The notes beneath the pieces are model-generated. The model ran no database searches, had not been told where the DNA came from, and saw nothing but the letters and a program-made list of their open reading frames with translations. This document shows, in pieces, positions 22,706 through 34,249 of a DNA stretch of 64,000 nt (position 1 is the first letter of the stretch; the number at the start of each line of letters is the position of its first letter). The DNA is from Thinopyrum elongatum (Eukaryota; Streptophyta; Magnoliopsida; Poales; Poaceae): contig CM022299.1 in the NCBI GenBank assembly GCA_011799875.1, forward strand, positions 339,665,307 through 339,729,306, in the 5' to 3' direction. The translations under genes were made by a program, and so were the position numbers.

Positions 22706-23925
22706 GTGCCCTACCCCCCTGGGCGTGCCTCCCGAGCTTGTGGCCCCCCTGGCCAGCCCCCGGTGTCCATCTTTTGCTATATGGAGGGTTTTGACCTAGA
22801 AAATATCATAAGGAGGCTTTCGGGACAAAGCGCCGCCGTCTCAAGGCGAAACCTTGGCAGAAGCAATCTAGGGCTCCGGCAGAGCGATTCTGCCGAGGAC
22901 ACTTCCCTACGGGAGGGGGAAATAGAAGCCATCGTCATCACCAACGATCCTCTCATCGTGGGAGGGTCAATCTTCATCAACATCTTCACCAGCACCATCT
23001 CCTCTCAAACCCTAGTTCATCTCTTGTATTCAATCTTTGCCTCAAAACCTTAGATTGGTACATGTGGGTTGCTAGTAGTGTTGATTACTCTTTGTAGTTG
23101 ATGCTGGTTGGTTTATTTGGTGGAAGATCATATGTTCAGATCCTTAATGATATTCAATACCCCTCTGATCTTGAACTTGAATATGCTTTGTGAGTAGTTA
23201 CATTTGTTCCTGGGGACATGGGAGAATATAAGTAATCGTGTGAATTTGGTATTCATTTGATATTTTGATGAGATGTACGTTGTCTTTCCTCTAGTGGTGT
23301 TATGTGAACGTCGACTACATGACACTTCACCATTATTTGGGCCTAGGGGAAGGCATTGGGAAGTAATAAGTAGATGATGGGTTGCTAGAGTGACAGAAGC
23401 TTAAACCCTAGTTTATGCGTTGCTTTGTAAGGGGCTGATTTGGATCCACATGTTTCATGCTATGGTTAGATTTATCTTAATTCTTCTTTCGTAGTTGCGG
23501 ATGCTTGTGAGAGGGGTTAATCATAAGTGGGAGGCTTGTCCAAGTAAGGAAAGCACACAATCACCGGTCCACCCACATATCAAATTATCAAAGTAACAAA
23601 CGCGAATCATATGAGCATGATGAAAACTAGCTTGACAATAATTCCCATGTGTCCTCGGGAGCACTTTGCTTTATATAAGAGTTCGTCCAGGCTTATCCTT
23701 TCCTATAAAAAGGATTGGGACACCTTGATGCACCTTTGCTACACTTGTTACTTGTTACCCATTACGAATTATCTTACTACCAAACTATCTGTTACCATTA
23801 ATTTCAGTGCGTGCAGAAAATACCTTGCTGAAAACCGCTTGTCATTTCCATCTGCTCCTCGTTGGGTTTGACACTCTTACTTATCGAAAGGACTGCGATT
23901 GATCCCTTATACTTGTGGGTCATCA
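22706..23925 (+). repeat. Element A 3' LTR, second part
   Basis: After the duplicated GTGCC, the LTR interrupted at 12633 resumes and runs to GTGGGTCATCA at 23925. Joined with 12334-12633 it gives about 1515 bp, the same length as the LTRs of C. It belongs to the same LTR family as C but in the opposite orientation. Element B sequence begins at 23926. Confidence 0.88.
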
Positions 23926-24219
23926 CTGGTATAAGAAGGGCAGGGTGTCGCCGTAGTAGGGGATGGAAGCTTTCTTCCACACAACCCTTGTACTCTCGTT
24001 CTCCCTCGCGAGTGCAATCCAATCATCAAGCATGAGTAGGGTTTTACACTGCGAGGTGGCCCGAACCTGGGTACCTGCTGTGTCCCCGGCCCGCGTTCGC
24101 TAGCTCGCTCTTGCCTTAGCCTCGTCGTGGTTTGTAGCAAGAAGGAGCTAGTAGGGCAGTAGGAATGAGCGCACCCTAGAGTTCGAACCTCTTGGGTCCT
24201 CGGAGCCCCGATTCCGACA
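23926..24219 (+). repeat. Element B 5' LTR, 3' part only
   Basis: This is about 294 bp matching the last 287 bp of the LTR at 36799-37690, from CTGGTATAAGAAGGGCAGGG through AGGAGTAGGG-like to CCCCGATTCCGACA at 24219. It contains the TATA-like GGTATAAGAAGG. The first 600 bp of the LTR have been lost at the junction with element A. Confidence 0.85.
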
Positions 24220-24287
24220 TTTGGTGTGCTAGGTAGGGGTGCGCCACAACTCTCCCGCTCCGCTTCGACTTTTGCTTCACCAACTCC

Positions 24288-25843
24288 ATGGCTGACGCTC
24301 GCCGCATGCATGTCGAGCGCTGGGCAGCTCGCGTCGCCCAGACGGAGCCTGCGGGCCGCGACGGTCGCCGCCACTCTGCCGAGGCCGCGGCTGCCGCCGC
24401 CACCAACCCTGCTGCCCGTGAGGAGCAGGACTCCTCCATGCACCCCTCCGTGCAGCCGGACGGCCGCACCGCCATGACCTCCTCTTCCCTCGTCCGCCGT
24501 GGGCCGCCGAGCGCACAGGCTGCGCTGCTCATGGCGCGCGAGCTACTCCGCTACCGCCCTGCCGACGCCGGTTACGACTCCTGGCTTGGCCGCATCACCG
24601 AGCTTGTCAACACCGCCGGAGACGCACTGGCGCCCTTCCACTCACTCCGCCCTCCACCGTCTCGCACTGGGGACGTGGTGCATGGCGGACTTGCGCCACC
24701 TCCCCTGCGCAGCGACCTTGGCGAGTCCCGGCGTGACGCGCGTCCGCGCGAACCGTCCCGCGGAGCGCCCCCGCCGGCTAGGGATGAGGCCAGCTGCGAG
24801 ATCGTTCACCGCGCGCCTCCTGATGCGCGCGTCCTCCTCGAGCAGCAGCGCCAGCGCCAGGACCGTGTAGTCTAGGAGGTCGCGGTGGCCGATCGCCAGA
24901 ACCGTGCCGCCCTCGCGGGGGGGAGTCCCTTCAAGCGGCATGGCCTGCCGGGCTTTCACTCGTGATCTGCGCCGGGTGGTCTGGCCTACCAACTTCAAGC
25001 CTGAGCTGCCCCCACGCTACGACGGCATTCCCGACCCCATGGAGTTCCTTCAGCTCTACGCGCTGAGCATCGACGCGGCGAATGGCGATGAGAAGGTCAT
25101 GGCGAACTAGTTTCCCATGGCCCTCAAGGATGGCGCTCGCTCCTGGCTCATGAACCTGTCTGAGGCTTCGATCTTCTTGTGGGGCAAGCTTTGCAGCCAG
25201 TTCGTTGCCAACTTCAAGGGCAAGCACGATCGCACCCTCACCGTCAATGACCTACGGCGCGTGAAGCAACACTCTAGCGAGACTCTTCGCAAGTACATCC
25301 AACGCTTCAGCCAGGTGCGCCACAGGATTCCACGTGCCTCCGATGAAGCCATCATCTTGGCGTTCTCCATGGGCATCACGGACGTCAGGATGCGCGAGAG
25401 CTCGCCATCAACGATGATCTCTCCTCGGCACTGGAGCTGTTTAACCTCGTTGACAAGTGTGCCAAGGGCGAAGAAGGTCGCCTCTTCATTCACAATGACC
25501 CCGACGCCGCCCGGATGACGGCAAGGCTAAGGGCAAAGATGTCAAGTGCAAGGGCCCCACCGTGCTGGCAGCGGAGCCTGAGCAGAAGCGTGGTCATGGC
25601 CGTGACGAGCCCGAGAAGGACAGCCGCCCAGTCTGCGTCTACCACAACATGTGTACTAACAACACTGAAGACTGCCAGGAGCTCAAGTCACTCCGCAACG
25701 AGCGCTTGGGCCGCCGAGGGGATCGAAGTGACCGTGGTGCCGGTCGTGGAGGAGGCCGTAACAGCAGCATGTGGGACAACCGCAACGGAAACCACCGCCA
25801 GGCCTGGCGCGATCAGCCTCATGAGGGCACCTGGGGTGATTAG
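24288..25843 (+). pseudogene. Element B gag (interrupted)
   Basis: The frame starts at the ATG at 24288 (MADARRMHVERWAARVAQ), 68 nt after the LTR. It covers an Ala- and Pro-rich N-terminal part to 24875. A frame change leads to 24904-25518, which holds the retrotransposon gag domain (LPPRYDGIPDPMEFLQLYAL, LKDGARSWLMNL, LRRVKQHSSETLRKYIQRF). A TAG at 25108 replaces a Trp codon that is intact in element D. After another shift, 25562-25843 has a zinc-knuckle-like VCVYHNMCTNNTEDCQELKS and Arg/Gly-rich repeats. The short phrase GATCAGCCTCGTGAGGGAGCC is repeated near 25850-25910. The corresponding gag of D differs in having its own break. Confidence 0.8.
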
Positions 25844-26077
25844 CCTAGTGAGGGAGCCTGGCGTGATCAGCCTCGTGAGGGAGCCTGGAGCAATCAGCCT
25901 CGTGAGGCCCATGCTCAGGCCAACGCCGCTCTTCCGCCGCTGCCGCCTCGAAGGAAGGAACCCAACCAGCACAACGAGGGTGCCGGGGGCTACCAGGACC
26001 CTCGCGCAATAGCTTGCATCCTCGGTGGAGCTCATGCCCCCGCGTCCAACCGCATCTTCAAGCAGTTCTCACGCGAG

Positions 26078-27292
26078 GTGAACGCCACCCTCCCGAAGCC
26101 TGAAACCGCGCAGCTCCTCAAGTGGTTGCAGTACGCCATCACCTTCGACTCCAAGGACCACCTCAAGTCCATGGCCACCGCGGGCGCGCTTCCCATGTTG
26201 TGCACCCCCACCATCAACAACATCGCGGTCACCAAGACTCTCATAGACGGGGGTGCCGGCCTCAATGTGATCTCCATCGACACCTTCGAGATGCTCCAGG
26301 TGCCCTACGACCAGCTGATGCCGACAAGGACCTTCTCCGGTATGACTAATGGCTCCATCGTCCCTCTGGGGCAAGTGCACCTCCCCGTCACCTTTGGCAC
26401 CCGCCACAACTACCACACTGAGCTCATCGATTTCTACATGGCGCACATCGGCCTCCCGTACAATGCCATCCTGGGGAGACCGACACTCGCTAAGTTCATG
26501 GCTGCCACGCACCATGGCTACAACATCCTCAAGATGCCCGGCTGTAGCGGCGTCATCACCATCGCCTGGGATGAGAAGGACACAGTCTTCTCACTCGAGC
26601 ATGCCTACGAGGCCGCTACGGCTGAGCACTCGGACAGCGAGGATGATGCCAGCCCTCCTGAGGCCGCGCCCGCAAGGAAGAAGCAGTTGTTGCCCTCCCA
26701 AGGCCCCACGAAGGCAAAGAAGGCATCGGCTAATGCCTGCGTCGCGGGCCTCGCTCACGCCGTTAGCACATGCCCTCCCCCGCATAGGAAGGTGCGCTCG
26801 GCGCCTCCCTACAGGCAGGCTCAGATGTTTTCGCCTGGGGCATCTGGCTTGTCCGAGGCAGCAAGGGAGGTGATCGAGCACCATGTGGCGGCGTGCTTCA
26901 GCGCGCGCCCCACCGGGCAAGGACAGCGGCGCCAGCCGCCAGGAAAACAAGAGTTCATCGACCAGGCAATCATCAAGCTGCATGAAGGGGGAGCTGTCCG
27001 TGGAGTGCGCCACTCCAAGTGGCTCGTCGGCCCATTCATCGCTCGCAAGAAGGGCGAGAAGGAGCGTATGTGCGCCGTCCCTGAGAGCCTCGACAGGGCC
27101 TGCCTCCTGGACCTCTCTTGGTCGTCGTGCATCGGTCGGAGTGCGGGCCTCACCCCCAACTACGACCGCATGCCCTTCGGCCCGAGGAACGCTGGTGCCA
27201 CCTTTCAGGGGCTGGCGTGGACCGTGATGGCGCCTCACAAGCCTTCAGCCCCTCGCGAGCCCCCAAGGCCTCCGGAGGTCAACGAACCTTGA
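26078..27292 (+). CDS. Element B protease with truncated reverse transcriptase
   Basis: An open 404-residue frame. Residues about 1-150 are a retropepsin-like protease with the active-site phrase TLIDGGAGLNVIS (near residue 52) and LPYNAILGRPTLAKF. A linker of charged and basic residues follows. From about residue 285 to 375 there is a reduced reverse transcriptase: KQEFIDQAIIKLHEGGAV, HSKWLVGPFIARKK, MCAV, then directly YDRMPFGPRNAGATFQGL. The palm segment between these blocks, which carries the first catalytic Asp, and everything after them, including the YxDD motif, are missing. The frame then ends in a Pro-rich tail (PREPPRPPEVNEP). Element D ends its remnant in the same way (PREPPGPHELP), so the deletion is an inherited feature of the family. 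Confidence 0.75.
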   Translation: MNATLPKPETAQLLKWLQYAITFDSKDHLKSMATAGALPMLCTPTINNIAVTKTLIDGGAGLNVISIDTFEMLQVPYDQLMPTRTFSGMTNGSIVPLGQVHLPVTFGTRHNYHTELIDFYMAHIGLPYNAILGRPTLAKFMAATHHGYNILKMPGCSGVITIAWDEKDTVFSLEHAYEAATAEHSDSEDDASPPEAAPARKKQLLPSQGPTKAKKASANACVAGLAHAVSTCPPPHRKVRSAPPYRQAQMFSPGASGLSEAAREVIEHHVAACFSARPTGQGQRRQPPGKQEFIDQAIIKLHEGGAVRGVRHSKWLVGPFIARKKGEKERMCAVPESLDRACLLDLSWSSCIGRSAGLTPNYDRMPFGPRNAGATFQGLAWTVMAPHKPSAPREPPRPPEVNEP

Positions 27293-27666
27293 GAAGCGAG
27301 CCCCCGGGGCGCACTTCGCCAAGCAGCCCGATGCTACTACAGCAACATGTCGCTAGGTGATTTTTTGGTTTGTTCAATCGAGTGCACCCCATGGGTTGCA
27401 TCATCCTCAAGCTGGCTAGGGTCCGTCCCGGCAGCAGCTACGCTTTTTTGGTTGTGTATCGAATTTAGCTCTTACCTAACGAGTTTATGTTGCCGCTAAA
27501 TTATCTCTTCGCCACCATGCCACCATTTAGAGCACCGCGCCCTCGCGACCCTTCTCAAGACCATCCTAGGAGCGGGGGATGGGCATGGCGTTTGCGCTCG
27601 GGTCCGTCCCTACAGCGCTGATAAATCCAAGCAATCGAGCTCTGGCTCGCAGAACTGCTCCCGTGC
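27293..27666 (+). other. Element B non-coding region before D insertion
   Basis: This is sequence downstream of the reverse transcriptase remnant, resembling 31620-32030 of element D (GTTTGTTCA, GGTCCGTCCC, GCGCTGATAAATC). No ORF is supported. It ends in CGTGC at 27662-27666, the target-site duplication of element D. Confidence 0.7.
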
Positions 27667-28541
27667 TGTCGGCGTTCTGGGAACTAGGGTACCCAGATCT
27701 GCTTGCCTGCGGCCCACAGTGTGGCTCCCTCGATGGCCTAGTACGGCCCAGCGGCAAGGCCTTCAAGACAAGACCCTCGCAAGGGCCCCGGCCTCGCGAG
27801 GCGGACGACACCAAGACCTCCAAGGGAGCGGCCTCCCAGGTTGCCTCCCGAGGAGCGGAGATTTCTATGCAGGTGCCCAGCCTCCCGAGGCTGCGATGAC
27901 GTGAGCCATGACGATCAAGGCTAGGCGGGCGCCAGCGGGCGCAGAGGGGGCAGTTTCCCTTTTGGTGCTAAGGGAGCAAGGACAGACGCGGGTTCCCAAG
28001 GAATCCCCCAAAGCTTTCCATTCTGGTGCAACAAGACCAAGACCACAGGCTCGGCAGGGCAGATGTCATCACTGAGCCCACTGCTGCGTCACGACCAGAA
28101 GCTTTGCAGGAGAAGACCACCTTTCGTCAGGGTTAGATGTACTTCTTGTCCCCTTTCAAATTGGCCGTTGTGGGATCCCTTCCCGCCTAACTTTTGGGGG
28201 AAGAGGACCGAGGCCACTATAAATATAGGTTAGCCACCACCATAGAAGGGGATCAGATCCTTTCCATCCTCTCCACCATAGCCCTCGCGAGGCTGTTCAT
28301 CCACTGTACTAGTTCTTCCTCAGCCCCTCGTGAGGCCAATCCACCACAAAGCAGGAGTAGGGTTTTACACCGCAAGGTGGCCCGAACCTGGGTAAACTGC
28401 CATGTTCATCTTCTTCCCTGCTCATGCGAATCTGACTAGGCTAGGCTGTAGGGTGGCAAGCTTGAGACTTGAGAGGTTGAGATCTTCGCACACGCCCCAA
28501 AGTTCGAACCTTCTTGGGTTTGCGGAGCCCTGAATCCAACA
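27667..28541 (+). repeat. Element D 5' LTR (875 bp)
   Basis: Starts TGTCGGCGTTCTGG and ends GAATCCAACA, followed by the leader motif at 28542. It carries a TATA-like CTATAAATATAGG at about 28217-28229 and the AGGAGTAGGGTTTTACACCG phrase near 28352, shared with the LTRs of B and of 6206-7116. Confidence 0.9.
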
Positions 28542-28612
28542 TTTGGCGCACCAGGTAGGGGTGTGTTGAAGTCCTTTTTCTACCTCTGCTTCATCTCCGC
28601 ATCGTCGCTCCC

Positions 28613-30308
28613 ATGGCCGACGCACGCCGGATCCGCGCTGAATGCCGGGCTGCTCACATCGCCCAGACGGCTCCAGTGGGCAACGGCGCTCCTCGCCGCT
28701 CTACCTCCCCCGGGGCTAACGCCGCCACTGACCCTGCTGCTCACGAGCACCAGGAGTCCTCACTGCCACCCTCCATGCGGCACGATGGTCGCACCGCCAC
28801 ACCGTCGCCCACTCCCGCCACGGCGTCGTCCTCCCACGCCCTCCACGGGCTGGCGAACGCGCAGGCTGCGCTGCTCATGGCGCACGAACTGCAGCACTAC
28901 CGTCCCGCCAACGACCGCTACGATGACTTGCTTGGGCGCATCACCGAGCTCGTCAACGCCGCCGGCGAAGTCCGTGCACCGTCCCGCTCGTTTCATCCCC
29001 CGCCATCCCAGGCGGGCGACGTGGTGCATGGCGTGCCTCCTCCTCCTCTGCGCGGTGCCGACCACGAGCCCAAGCAAGATGCGCAACCGCGCAACCCGCC
29101 ATGTGGAGCACCGGCGCGCGATGAAGCAAGCTGCCAGGTGGTGCAACGACCGCAGGGTGGCGCACGTGCGCTCCCAGCGCCATCGCGCCAGCATCAAGAC
29201 CACATGCCGCCTAAGGTTGTAGCGCGTGGGCGTCAAGATCGAGCTCCGCCCGCGCGGGCTACTCCCCGTGAGTGCGGCGGGCTGCCGCGCCTTCACCCCG
29301 GAGCTGCGCCGCGTCGTCTGGCCCGGCAAGTTCAAGCCGGATCTGCCACCACGCTATGACGGCACCCCCGATCCCGTGGAGTTCCTACAGCTCTACTTGC
29401 TGAGCATCGAGGCGGCCAACGGTGACGAGAAGGTCATGGCGAACTGGTTCCCCATGGATCTCAAAGACGGCGCGCGCTCCTGGCTCCTGCACCTCCCGGA
29501 GGAGTCAATCTCCTCTTGGGATGAACTTTGCGAGCGTTTCATCGCCAACTTCCAGGGCACCCGTGATCACGCCCCTGCGATGGGCGACCTACGGCGCGTG
29601 AAGCAGCAGTCGGGCGAGACCTTGCACAAGTACATACAGCGCTTCATGAACGTTCGCCTCAAGATCCCGAAGGCATAGGAAGAGGCCATCATCTCAGCGT
29701 TCACCGATGGCGTCCGGGACGTCAAGATGAAAGAGGAGCTCGCCATCCATGAGGGCTTATGCTTGGCCCTGGAGATGTTCAACCTGGCGAACAAATGCGC
29801 AAGGGCCGAAGAAGGCCGCCTCTCCCTCATTGAGCTCCCGGAGGCCGACCCTGAAGACAAGAAGGCCAAGGCTAAGGAAGCAAAGCGCAAGGGCCCCGCT
29901 GTGCTCGCAGCTGAGCCTGAGATGAAGCACGGCCGTGACCACGATGAGTCTCCCAGGGGCAACCACCCGTTCTGCATCTTCCACAACGTGCATAGCCACA
30001 ACACCAACAACTGCCAGGAGCTCAGGGCACTTCGGGATGGACGCCTCGATCGCCGCCCCGAGCGTGGTGACCGTGGCTACGGCCGTGGTGGAGGCTGCGG
30101 TGGAGACCGTTGGGATAACCGTGACCCTTGCCAGGACTGGCGTGACCAGCCTCACGAGGACCGTTGGCGTGATGAGCCTCGCAACAGACCCTGGCGCGAC
30201 CAGCCTCGTGAGGCCCATCCTCAGGGTAATGTCGGCCTCCCTCCACCGCCGCCACCGCCCAGGAGAAATGACGACAATCGGCAGGATGACGGGGCTGGGG
30301 GCTTCTAG
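28613..30308 (+). pseudogene. Element D gag (frameshift and stop)
   Basis: It starts at the ATG at 28613 (MADARRIRAECRAAHIAQ), 71 nt after the LTR, parallel to element B. The N-terminal Ala/Pro-rich part reads to about 29225. A shift then leads to 29226-29678 with the gag domain (FKPDLPPRYDGTPDPVEFLQ, WFPMDLKDGARSWLLHLPEE, LRRVKQQSGETLHKYIQRF). A TAG at 29676 interrupts, and the same frame continues through 29727-30308 with LANKCARAEEGRL, a zinc-knuckle-like FCIFHNVHSHNTNNCQELRA and an Arg/Gly/Trp-rich end with repeated WRDQP. Gag packages element RNA into particles. As a non-autonomous element it would need an intact Gag either from itself or from a relative. Confidence 0.8.
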
Positions 30309-30389
30309 GAGCCTCGTACGGTCGCCTGCATCCTGGGTGGTGCCCAGGCCCCGGCCTCACATCGCATCTTCAAGCAGTTTTCCCGTGAG

Positions 30390-31619
30390 GTGAACGCGGC
30401 CCTCCCAAAGCTCGAGGCCGCGCGTCCCCTCAGGTGGTTGCAGTGCGCTATCACCTCCGACTCCAAGGTGCACCTCAAGTGCTCGACTGCCGGAGGTGCG
30501 CTTCCCATGCTCTGCACACCCACCATCAGCAACGTCCTCGTCACCAAGACCCTCATTGATGAAGGGGCAGGGCTCAATGTTCTCTCTGTCGAGACGTTCG
30601 AGACGCTCCAAGTGCCTTATGATCAGCTCCTGCCAACCAAGCCTTTCTCAGGGGTGACAGACGGCTCCACTGTCCCCCTGGGGCAGATACGCCTCCCAGT
30701 CACCTTCGGCAAGTGCGACAACTACCACACCGAGCTCATCGACTTCGACGTTGCCCACATCAGCCTCCCGTACAACACCATCCTTGGGTACCCGGCCCTC
30801 GCGAAGTTCATGGCGGCAACCCACCATGGCTACAATGTCCTCAAGATGCCAGGGAGTGGCGGCATCATCACGGTTGCCTGCGATGAGAAAGACGCGGTAT
30901 GCTCCCTTGAGCATGCCTACCAAACAGCGGCGGTTGACAACCCTGATGATGAGGGCGGCGTCCTGCCTCCCGAGGCCACCCCCAAGAAGAAGAAGCAGCT
31001 CCTTCCTAAGAGCCGTCAGGAGACCGAGGCGCCCGCTGGCGGTGCCTCGGGCTCCATGCCCACTGCTGGGGTGCCCCTTCCTCCCGCATAGGAAGGCACG
31101 CATGGCGCCTCCCTCTGTTCGGGCTCGGGGGCTTCCGCCTGGAGAGCCTCTGACCTAATCGGTGTGACGAGGGAGGTGCTCGGGCACCACTTGGAGGTGT
31201 GCTTCGATGTGCGTCCCTGCGAGCAAGGCGCACGGCGCAAGGCGCCAGGTGCGCGAGAATTCATCACCAAGGCGATCTAGGAGCTTCAGGAGGCGTGGGC
31301 CATGCATGGCGAGCGTCACCCCACACAACCCGGTGCGGCCGCACCCCCTGGTGTGGGCGACGAGCTGCGTGTCTACGTCAACATCCTGGGTCTCAACAGG
31401 GCCGCGTCACAAGACCTCTTCTGGCCATCGCGCGTCGGCCGGAGTGGGGGCTACCCCTGTAGCTGCGTCCGCATGCCGTTTGGCCTGCTGAACATGGGTG
31501 CCACATACCAGCGCCTCGCGCAGCATGCTGTGGCGTCTCACGAGGCCAGGCGCTTGGCGGTCATGTCAGAGGAGGTCACGGACCCTCGCGAGCCCCCAGG
31601 GCCTCATGAGCTCCCCTGA
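30390..31619 (+). pseudogene. Element D protease and reverse transcriptase remnant
   Basis: The frame from 30390 to 31091 is the protease (234 residues). Its active-site phrase is TLIDEGAGLNVLS, so the Gly after the catalytic Asp in element B (DGGAG) is Glu here, which may impair it. LPYNTILGYPALAKF follows, also altered from the B version (GRP). A TAG at 31089 ends it. A short frame at 31302-31619 then holds the reverse transcriptase remnant with SCVRMPFGLLNMGATYQRL and a Pro-rich end. The palm catalytic segments and the YxDD motif are absent, as in element B. Confidence 0.75.
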
Positions 31620-33193
31620 CCTCCGGAGCCACCCAGCTCGTGAGCAGCGACCTCCGCGGCACGCGTCCTCAGCTACCCCGACGCTTCTACAATGCTGGTG
31701 CCAGGTGACTTTTTGGTTTGTTCAGTTGAGGGCGCCCCCCGGGCTGCATTATCCTCAGGCTGTCAGGGTCCGCCCCTGCAGTTGCACTGTTTTGATTCGC
31801 GTAATTTGGACCGATTATGCTTGCTCAAGCCGTTGTGGCTGTTAACCTTGCGCCTGACTGTGTATTACCTTTGGAGCTGCCTCCGCGGGCTTTGCGCGTT
31901 GCTAGCTCTCCCCTTGAACGTCCCATGAGAGGGAGCTACTGGCACGGTGCCTGTGCTCAGGTCCGTCCCTGCAGCGCCGATAAATCTAAGAGACTGAGCC
32001 CTGGCTCACGGGCCGGTCCCGTGCACGTCACCTCACCAAGTCCTTAGTGTCTTCGTCTTCTCGCGGAACGATTACGGGTAGATCAGCAAGCGCGGACACC
32101 CCTTTGCATTTCGCAACTAATTAATACGCAGGAACCTCCAGAGACAGGACCTCGAGCGGCCCTGCCAACACCTCACCGCCCCAGAAGGACACGCCGCAGC
32201 GTTTTAGCCGCAAAAGGCTAAGTGAAATCACTTCATGCGCCGCGTGCCGCTGGGTACAACCCCTCCTAAGCACCCTTGCGGGGCAAGCCACTTCTCTCTC
32301 GCGCAAATCACTTGCACGTTAAAAGGGGGGCCCTTGAGCATCATGCCTCAGGGGCTCCTACTGGCTCTCGAGCCCTCACCCCCTAGCCTTGACCACGGCA
32401 TCGCGACCTGGAATACCAGCGGCGGCTGAGTCCTGCTCGAGGGCCGGGTCCTGAGAACGTAGAGCACCATGATGAGCGGAGAAAGGGGGGTCGCAAGCCT
32501 CGCAGAGGAGTATAGGGGGAAGGGTGTGGCCCAACGACAGTGGCGTTTTTTCGAAATCCGATGGGCATCAGTCTCCTCACGCACCTCTTGCGGGGTTTAC
32601 CTTAATTCATTACAGAACAAGGAGCATGCCCAAGGTCAGAAGCCCGAAGAAGCTCGCCCTCACGATGAGAGAACCGCCGCAGACCGCGAGCTCGCTAAGC
32701 TAAGTTACCTCACACACGCCAGCGTGAGCCTTGCCACTGACGCTTTGCTCTCACGCGACCTCGCTCAGGCAAGGAATCCCCCCTCTTAAATCTTTTGGGA
32801 GCCGCTTGCACGCCAAAGGGGACCTCCTGAGCATCGCGCCTCGGGGGCTCTTACCGGATCTTGGGCCGCTCACCTCCTGGCCTTGACCATGGCATCGCGA
32901 CCTGTCACACCAGCGACAGCCGAAGCTTGCCGGGGGACTGGGTCCTATCGGCGTAGAGCACTGAGCTACCGCAAGAGCGAAAAGGGGCCCCGTGCCCAAG
33001 CGAGAAACGCAAATATGACATAAGCTGGAAATATTAACATGAAGGCACAAGCGCCACGGTTCTTACACACCCCCGCAGGGCCCCTCACAGTTTTTACGTA
33101 GGAAATGAAACAAAAGAAAAGGTCTCCCGGGGACCACAGCTCAGGAGGCGCCATCTCTGGCACCATGGCGCCTAGTCGGTGTCATCCCCCCTC
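31620..33193 (+). other. Element D 3' non-coding region
   Basis: About 1.6 kb of GC-rich sequence without a supported gene. It contains two similar blocks near 32260-32480 and 32760-32980. Each has a version of GCACG-TTAAAAGGGG or CACGCCAAAGGGGACC, GAGCATCGCGCCTC-GGGGCTC and CCTTGACCATGGCATCGCGACCTG. A third version of the same block lies in element B near 35420-35600. These look like an internal repeat of this family. Many overlapping open frames are composition artefacts. Confidence 0.6.
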
Positions 33194-33926
33194 CTAGACC
33201 CGGGCGCGGCGGTGCGGCGGCTCGTCGTAGTCGTCGTTGCTTGAGCTTGATTCGGAGGAGGTGTCGCTGCTGCTGGAGGTGTGGCGGCCAAGGGCAAGTT
33301 CATCGTGGGAGGCCTTGCCGCCGCTGTTGCCGCCCCTTGGGCAACACTCCAGGCGTTCGCCATCTTCCCCAAAGACCTTGAAGAAGAGCATCGACGCCCC
33401 GTCATACATAAAATGAAGGGTGTGCCTCCCCTCCGAGCCACAGGCGCGAGCGACCATTCCCCATCCACGGGTCATGAAGACATCGCCGGAGAAGGTGGCC
33501 TCAACCTCCGCCTGCGAGGCTTGGCCGCAGCAGCCGTCGTGCTGTAGCCACAACTCAATGGGTCCCCGTGCCGGCAACTCCTCAGCCAAGGCATGCGGGA
33601 GTCGGATCCAGGTGCGCGGTGGCATCGTCACCCCAACCATAAACTTGCGGGTTGTGCCGTCGGCATGGGCCCGTGGGTGAGGTGGTCGGACGGCCGTCGC
33701 CTGCTCCCCTCCACGGCCTCGTCCTCCATAGTGCTCGCGGCCACCCCCGTGGGAAGGACCCTGTGCGTGAATGATTGGGCCGGCATGGACTCCAGGCGGC
33801 GCATGCTCGTATCCAGGAGGGGCAGCCATGGGCGTTGTGGTGGCCCGGCGAGGGCGGGAGCGGCTCCGGTTCCTCCCGTGGAGCCTTTCCTTTCTCGGCG
33901 GCGGAGAACCTCCTCACCCGCACCAT
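33194..33926 (-). pseudogene. Antisense B3-like ORF of element D (one frame change)
   Basis: Read on the strand opposite to gag-pol. A start codon at 33926 (MVRVRRFSAAEKGKAP) sits in a different frame from the main part, which is open from 33829 to 33194 (211 residues). The main part has a Gly/Arg-rich segment, then a B3-domain-like region at about residues 60-150: KFMVGV, TWIRLPHALAEEL, IELWLQHDGCC, VFMTRGWGMVA, HTLHFMYDGASMLFFKVFG, RLECC. It ends in a Ser/Asp-rich acidic tail. It aligns with the intact antisense ORF of element B. A TATA box (TATAAAA on the minus strand, 34000-34006) lies 74 nt before the ATG. B3 proteins bind DNA and regulate transcription; that role here is inference. Confidence 0.6.
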
Positions 33927-33999
33927 GGATGCTGCTGCAAGAGTGCGGGATGAGAAGCAAGAAGATGAAGATGGGCTAGGGGGCTCCGCCCCCTCGCCC

Positions 34000-34006
34000 T
34001 TTTATA
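34000..34006 (-). promoter_or_regulatory. TATA box of the antisense ORF in element D
   Basis: The minus strand reads CCTATAAAAGGG, 74 nt upstream of the antisense ATG at 33926. Element B has the same box at the same spacing. It is outside the LTR, so it is not the retrotransposon's own promoter. Confidence 0.6.
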
Positions 34007-34249
34007 GGCAAAGGAAGGCTAACCGGCGCCCTTCCACGTTTTGAGAGATGATGGCACCGTTGCATGCACCAGGCTGCTGTCAATTCAGAGCAGTTGCCGA
34101 GGTGACATGGGGGAGCGGAGGCGTCCGTGCCCCGTCGGGCGCCACGTGTCAAGCCTGGCCCGCAAGTGATTGGGGCCCGCGGCCCTCCGCCCTCTCTCCT
34201 TGGCTTCGCCTCGAAGCCAGCCCAAGCGCGCCTTGGGCCCGGGGGCTAC

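Noticed and set aside
24176..24532. Minus-strand frames opposite element B gag
   Set aside because: GC-rich shadow of the gag frame. No independent motif and no promoter.
28760..29335. 191-codon minus-strand frame opposite element D gag
   Set aside because: Mirror of the gag coding strand with high GC content. Not conserved in element B at the same place.
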